Of a stretch of 10,000 nucleotides of DNA, positions 8,301-10,000 are shown piece by piece. This stretch comes from Halisarca cf. caerulea (lineage: Eukaryota; Porifera; Demospongiae; Chondrillida; Halisarcidae). A program made the translations under genes and the position numbers. The stretch is from positions 333,201 through 343,200 of the forward strand of contig CAUJGJ010000129.1 of NCBI GenBank assembly GCA_963170055.1, in the 5' to 3' direction. Position 1 is the first letter of the stretch. The number at the start of each line of letters is the position of its first letter. The notes below the pieces were generated by a model. It searched no databases, was not told where the DNA came from, and was given only the letters and a program-made list of their open reading frames with translations.

Positions 8301-10000
8301 GCAGTGTGGATCGGTCACCCTGCAAACCTGATATAATCTTCTTTTCATCAACTGGTATGACCCAAAACACTTTGACAGATTGTTTCTTGAAGTTGACTGT
8401 GTTGGACTCACCAATTCCCATAATAATATCATTAACTTTAACCTCAAAATTTATGTATTCTGAATGTGTCTTTTCTTGTCCATTTATGAGAGTACTCTTC
8501 ATGGTCAAATATCCCCTTCTTCCTCCTTCTAAGAGTTGAAAATTGATATTTCCTCCATTCCACGAGTCAGCGGCACCAGCAAAGTTGATAGCAGGTGCAT
8601 TTCCACTGCACATAGTGACCTTGAAGTAATTGTGATAATCTGCCAGTCCTCTCAAAAACTGTTGATTTTCTTCATATTGCTTATCTAATTTTGCTGCTTT
8701 AAAAGGGGCTGAGTATATACCTCCAGTGAGAGTGTCTGCTATGTCAAGAATGGCTTCACCTATACCTTTAAGTACAGCCACTACTACCTGTCCAGTGCTA
8801 GCATCAGGAGGGAGGGAGTCAAGTTCCTTCTTGATGTCAGTGTAGAAACTGTCTATTCCTAAACGTATGATGGTTAATGCAATAACAAACGGTTCCGCTT
8901 CTGGTCCCAGCAATCCCAGAACTGTAATAAGAGTGTCTAGGCCAGCATCAACATAACCAATAACAGTGTGCTGTTGGAGATCCTCATATATGTTGTAAAT
9001 GCCAAATGCTGTCCCAATTATTGGTATGTCTTCAAATAGCTCTCCAACTTCACCAATTGTGGAGAGAAGCTCTGCGCCCTCTCCAGCAATTAGTTTACCA
9101 GCATCTTCTCCAACAACTTGACCAATTGTTTCACTGACTCTGCCAACTGCTTTGGTAGCAATCTTTCCAACTGCTTTACCGGCTGCCTTGTATATCTTTT
9201 GATTCAACCCGCTCAATTCCCCAAGTCCATGGAGCGTTTGTGCCAGATTGATAGAACCATGCAAGATGTCTCCCCTTTCAAATGCCTCAACTGTTCCTTT
9301 GATACCCATGACTGCCCCATAGATAGCCAGACCTTTATTGATCTTCCCAGCTGCTCCTTCTCCTTCTTGTTGTAGACTTTGAGCTTGTTCATGCATTTCA
9401 TCAATTAGATCCTGTGAAGTCAATTTGGATTCATCCAAATCTGTCTCCACATTCTGACGAGATGAAGGATCAGATGGCTCATATATTTCATAGGTAACCT
9501 TCCCTTCTTTCACTGCAATGGAATCTTCATTTACCTCATACTTTTTTCCAGTAGCAGCTTCTTGTGCTTCCACTGCTTTGGCAATCTCCTTGCTGACATA
9601 AAGCTGGTCCCTCAGCATGGCATGTGATGCTCGTAGTGGCAAGCTATGATCTTCTGCTTCGTGATACTCGTTAACTTCACTGTCAACTGACTCTGTCTGT
9701 GGCTCATCTACCTCCCTAGCATCATAAGGTCCCTCAAAGAGGGGTCCTGCTATATCCTTAGCATCCCCTATATATTCTGAACCCATATAGTGATCACTTG
9801 TCATCACTGCTCTAACAGATTCCTTAAATTCACCAACCAACTTGATTCGTTTGGCTTTATTGGTTGTTTCAGCTGATGTACTACCGTGAGGACGCTTTTG
9901 AACCTTTCGAGTAGTATCTTTGTACCCAGCCTCTGTCCACTGTTGAAGAAGTGCTCCAACAAGATTACGAATTGCCTTTACTCTGAAGTTTGTCTTAGGT
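5359..10000 (-). CDS. Giant RTX-repeat protein with pore-former-like hydrophobic region, 5'-partial
   Basis: An open frame runs without a stop from the right edge to a TGA at 5359-5361, at least 1,546 codons. The 53 codons above position 9840 are also open and contain no Met, so the true start or an upstream exon is outside the window. Seen in order: an acidic low-complexity part (about 1-160); a Gly/Ala-rich hydrophobic region (164-345); a probable beta-rich region (346-545); then five modules (about 543-1493), most pairing RTX nonapeptides (GGxGxDxLx type) with a strand motif of the form TIKSWxxGxxYQHL. Known of the family: such nonapeptides form Ca2+-binding parallel beta-rolls in secreted bacterial proteins. 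Inference: a large secreted, calcium-stabilised protein, possibly membrane-active or adhesive. No signal peptide can be judged because the N terminus is missing. Cysteine is almost absent (C411) until the last 200 residues, which hold five. The absence of introns and the bacterial-style architecture suggest horizontal origin. Function unproven. Confidence 0.85.
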   Translation of the reverse strand, partial: PKTNFRVKAIRNLVGALLQQWTEAGYKDTTRKVQKRPHGSTSAETTNKAKRIKLVGEFKESVRAVMTSDHYMGSEYIGDAKDIAGPLFEGPYDAREVDEPQTESVDSEVNEYHEAEDHSLPLRASHAMLRDQLYVSKEIAKAVEAQEAATGKKYEVNEDSIAVKEGKVTYEIYEPSDPSSRQNVETDLDESKLTSQDLIDEMHEQAQSLQQEGEGAAGKINKGLAIYGAVMGIKGTVEAFERGDILHGSINLAQTLHGLGELSGLNQKIYKAAGKAVGKIATKAVGRVSETIGQVVGEDAGKLIAGEGAELLSTIGEVGELFEDIPIIGTAFGIYNIYEDLQQHTVIGYVDAGLDTLITVLGLLGPEAEPFVIALTIIRLGIDSFYTDIKKELDSLPPDASTGQVVVAVLKGIGEAILDIADTLTGGIYSAPFKAAKLDKQYEENQQFLRGLADYHNYFKVTMCSGNAPAINFAGAADSWNGGNINFQLLEGGRRGYLTMKSTLINGQEKTHSEYINFEVKVNDIIMGIGESNTVNFKKQSVKVFWVIPVDEKKIISGLQGDRSTLHGEYHGNSDNNNFFAVQKLPKNLPYGLTDYHYIVKGNGGDDSFYFGPQHTYVEGNAGADTYFLHGDSTHVTLNNYDTQETDDFMIIPKSFRDLSFSSSGNDVIITAGPAFKVTIKSWLSGSAYQHLNFKTSDSVLFHIERQSNRATGIPYALSGAGRKSYVWFNPAPNWLGLPTVKQLIGSDHNDYLYGYNNDDVIVPGKGSDYMSGGDGADTYHIQYTEGNDEIFNGASDEKLDTIIFPTDADSISAHRSANSIDLIVQSGSYRLTIKSWFSGKTYQHVTLYSQDHIFLEIRHDTNTDSINLIPTLKELTSQDTNVDLRSNAILKQVTSVVGTKDDNQITGNDLDNYIAGAGGYDTVSGKEGADTYVVKVSKSSRKKRRVFDSVASPYTEIISSGRPDRTVTISRAHSMIDNYAVDGKTDLLLYDANFDAIKANADGMNLKLIATSSAELDVVFVDWFRGPEYQHLLVRSKDGIAFTLPSTSSSAHEKTAVMIDKSKSEHPTTIDLTDAKFYKVERVIGSPHADVITGNQMDNYIDPREGGGTMRGNNGSDTYVLKPGYGQINIENIATDNVADTVLFGANYNKIAFSTNAQSVTLRYTDTSDAAKSFSATLVDYVVNREARHLTIVSSDGITFVISPEDSFQAVPIAINKASQHGVSQQDIHLSDNAMYGEVRTVYGFKSQANNITGNDRPNTIVGGDDDDYFQGEYGNDVLKGGAGNNTLIGGPGNDTLSGGNGNDILEGGPDNDILSPGAGENYIDGGDGDDTIVYAGDPVSEIGVYVDLNNGICRHPYGFDEIHQVENIYGTPYDDTLVGSALGDNVLNGEEGDDTFIAYDGYDILIGGKGSDTYNLLEASGTKVIATEADDDFMDTIDLSYINTKKLRFERQADSLIIRVVSKFFANSAADQFPGCHDAVPSVINLHPPVASALFCESYSPRHPTVILQNYFAANVYRHLTIVTADCSLHDGFLIQQPISVVCH
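5389..5478 (-). other. HCBP_related-like strand motif 5 and Cys-bearing C terminus (residues 1455-1484)
   Basis: VILQNYFAANVYRHLTIV followed by a divergent ending. Unlike the other modules, about 45 residues separate it from the preceding strand (SLIIRVVSKFF, 1404-1414). The insert contains C1425 and C1445, with C1476 and C1492 downstream. The same insert is recognisable in the decayed copy, so it predates the duplication. Confidence 0.45.
5749..5859 (-). repeat. Second RTX block of the C-terminal module (residues 1328-1364)
   Basis: Four further units follow a 45-residue spacer: one irregular ten-residue unit (GSALGDNVLN), then GEEGDDTFI, AYDGYDILI and GGKGSDTYN. The lead-in VENIYGTPYDDTLVGS repeats the pattern seen before modules 2-4. 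The block ends in SDTY and passes into the terminal region. Confidence 0.75.
5995..6237 (-). repeat. Main RTX block: eight consecutive nonapeptides plus lead-in (residues 1202-1282)
   Basis: After the lead-in unit GNDRPNTIV there are eight uninterrupted nine-residue units from residue 1211: GGDDDDYFQ, GEYGNDVLK, GGAGNNTLI, GGPGNDTLS, GGNGNDILE, GGPDNDILS, PGAGENYID and GGDGDDTIV. These are near-canonical haemolysin-type calcium-binding repeats (RTX, Pfam PF00353). In known family members such a run folds into a parallel beta-roll with one Ca2+ per turn. This is the strongest domain evidence in the window, and the decayed downstream copy covers most of the same block. Confidence 0.92.
6391..6471 (-). 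other. HCBP_related-like strand motif 4 (residues 1124-1150)
   Basis: ATLVDYVVNREARHLTI followed by SSDGITFVI. The Trp is replaced by Tyr, and the Gly turn by Asn-Arg; RHLTIV and SDGI keep the alignment with motif 3. Confidence 0.5.
6637..6744 (-). repeat. RTX nonapeptide block, module 4 (residues 1033-1068)
   Basis: Four units in register: GSPHADVIT, GNQMDNYID, PREGGGTMR and GNNGSDTYV. The third unit has lost the aspartate at position six (Gly), so its calcium site is probably weak. The sequence leading in (VERVIGS) matches the lead-in of the neighbouring modules. Confidence 0.65.
6865..6945 (-). other. HCBP_related-like strand motif 3 (residues 966-992)
   Basis: VVFVDWFRGPEYQHLLV followed by SKDGIAFTL. 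It keeps the Trp-aromatic pair, the Gly turn and YQHL, and shows the DG dipeptide typical of the HCBP_related family before the final strand. Confidence 0.6.
7162..7176 (-). other. Basic cluster RKKRR, possible proprotein convertase site (residues 889-893)
   Basis: Five consecutive basic residues follow the module 3 beta-roll in a Ser/Lys-rich linker and precede VFDSVAS. RKKR fits the furin-type consensus R-x-K/R-R. No comparable cluster is seen in the other modules. It could instead be a surface-exposed basic patch; cleavage is inferred only from the motif and would require passage through the secretory pathway. Confidence 0.35.
7198..7305 (-). repeat. RTX nonapeptide block, module 3 (residues 846-881)
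   Basis: Four consecutive units: GTKDDNQIT, GNDLDNYIA, GAGGYDTVS and GKEGADTYV. They align in register with the blocks of modules 2 and 4, including the terminal ADTY/SDTY. A strongly basic stretch follows immediately. Confidence 0.7.
7426..7506 (-). other. HCBP_related-like strand motif 2 (residues 779-805)
   Basis: LTIKSWFSGKTYQHVTL followed by SQDHIFLEI. It shares the IKSW, SG and YQH positions with motif 1, making these two the closest pair and suggesting that modules 1 and 2 separated most recently or are most constrained. Confidence 0.6.
7657..7764 (-). repeat. RTX nonapeptide block, module 2 (residues 693-728)
   Basis: Four consecutive nonapeptide units are visible: GSDHNDYLY, GYNNDDVIV, PGKGSDYMS and GGDGADTYH. 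The last two are close to the canonical GGxGxDxLx pattern; the first two keep Asp at position six and a hydrophobic residue at position eight. The block ends in ADTY, as do the blocks in modules 1 and 3. Confidence 0.7.
7888..7968 (-). other. HCBP_related-like strand motif 1 (residues 625-651)
   Basis: Residues VTIKSWLSGSAYQHLNF followed by SDSVLFHI form the first of five related segments, each beginning after an RTX block. The layout (paired strands, aromatic before a Gly turn, then a strand ending near D/S-D-G) resembles the haemolysin-type calcium-binding-protein-related domain, Pfam PF06594. This is pattern-based; I could not run a profile. Confidence 0.55.
8113..8196 (-). repeat. RTX-like motif pair, module 1 (residues 549-576)
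   Basis: Two divergent Gly/Asp motifs, GNGGDDSFY at 549-557 and GNAGADTYF at 567-575, open the first module. They keep the Gly-x-Gly-x-Asp core but are separated by nine residues that lack the pattern, so only a rudimentary calcium-binding turn is expected here. Confidence 0.55.
8206..8805 (-). other. Probable beta-rich region between hydrophobic part and RTX modules (residues 346-545)
   Basis: This stretch begins with a short helical-looking part (VVVAVLKGIGEAILDIADT) and then turns into alternating polar/hydrophobic sequence with many aromatic and Gly/Asn residues, such as SWNGGNINFQL at 426-436 and VKVFWVIPVDEKK at 489-501. I recognise no named domain. It contains the only cysteine (C411) of the first 1,300 residues. 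It directly precedes the first Gly/Asp motifs and may be a folding or recognition domain. Confidence 0.4.
8806..9351 (-). other. Hydrophobic Gly/Ala-rich region, pore-former-like (residues 164-345)
   Basis: Residues 164-260 are rich in Gly, Ala and Lys with amphipathic spacing (for example GKAVGKIATKAVGR). They are followed by more hydrophobic stretches at 271-282 (DIPIIGTAFGIY), 293-312 and 316-332, the latter two separated by a GPEAEP turn. Charged residues then resume (DIKKEL). The layout resembles the hydrophobic region of large clostridial-type toxins (TcdA/TcdB pore-forming domain, Pfam PF12920), where such helices insert into membrane. That assignment is from general resemblance only, without a profile search. 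Alternatives are a helical bundle that packs against the beta-rolls, or an ordinary membrane anchor. Confidence 0.45.

Overview
The window looks like nuclear DNA of an animal, most likely a marine invertebrate; a demosponge is my best guess, from the repeat style rather than from any diagnostic gene. The DNA is AT-rich, poor in CpG outside one block, and carries long (TA)n tracts, a palindromic MITE-like element and a decayed retrotransposon. No bacterial operon or Shine-Dalgarno logic is visible.

Layout: 1-570 is AT-rich DNA with no supported gene. About 580-1450 (+) is a badly frameshifted remnant of a non-LTR retrotransposon. 1450-2640 is repeat-like, gene-free DNA. 2838-3647 (-) is a decayed partial copy of the 3' end of the main gene. 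3621-4636 is a block of mobile and unstable DNA: a 25-bp inverted repeat around a (TA)n tract, a 134-bp palindromic element, a roughly 617-bp CpG-rich block with short terminal inverted repeats, and a second (TA)n tract. 4637-5358 is the 3' flank of the main gene, with dispersed repeats. 5359 to the right edge (-) is one uninterrupted reading frame of at least 1,546 codons.

The main gene encodes a very long protein. It has an acidic N-terminal part, a Gly/Ala-rich hydrophobic region resembling pore-forming segments of large toxins, a probable beta-rich region, and then five modules. Modules 2-5 each combine RTX-type Ca2+-binding nonapeptides with a strand motif resembling the haemolysin-type calcium-binding-related (HCBP_related) domain; module 1 has a weaker RTX pair. 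The last modules contain eight consecutive nonapeptides. This architecture is typical of bacterial RTX proteins; an intronless copy in an animal-like context makes horizontal transfer a reasonable hypothesis. The gene is incomplete here: no ATG precedes the open frame within the window, so its start (or an upstream intron) lies past position 10000.

The decayed copy lies about 2.52 kb downstream of its parent in the same orientation and includes the 3' flank, so it arose by DNA duplication, not reverse transcription. It has two frameshifts, a 3-bp in-frame deletion and two in-frame stops, and it ends exactly where the mobile/(TA)n block begins. Residue numbers below count from the codon at 9838-9840, which is TTG (Leu) and is only a numbering origin.
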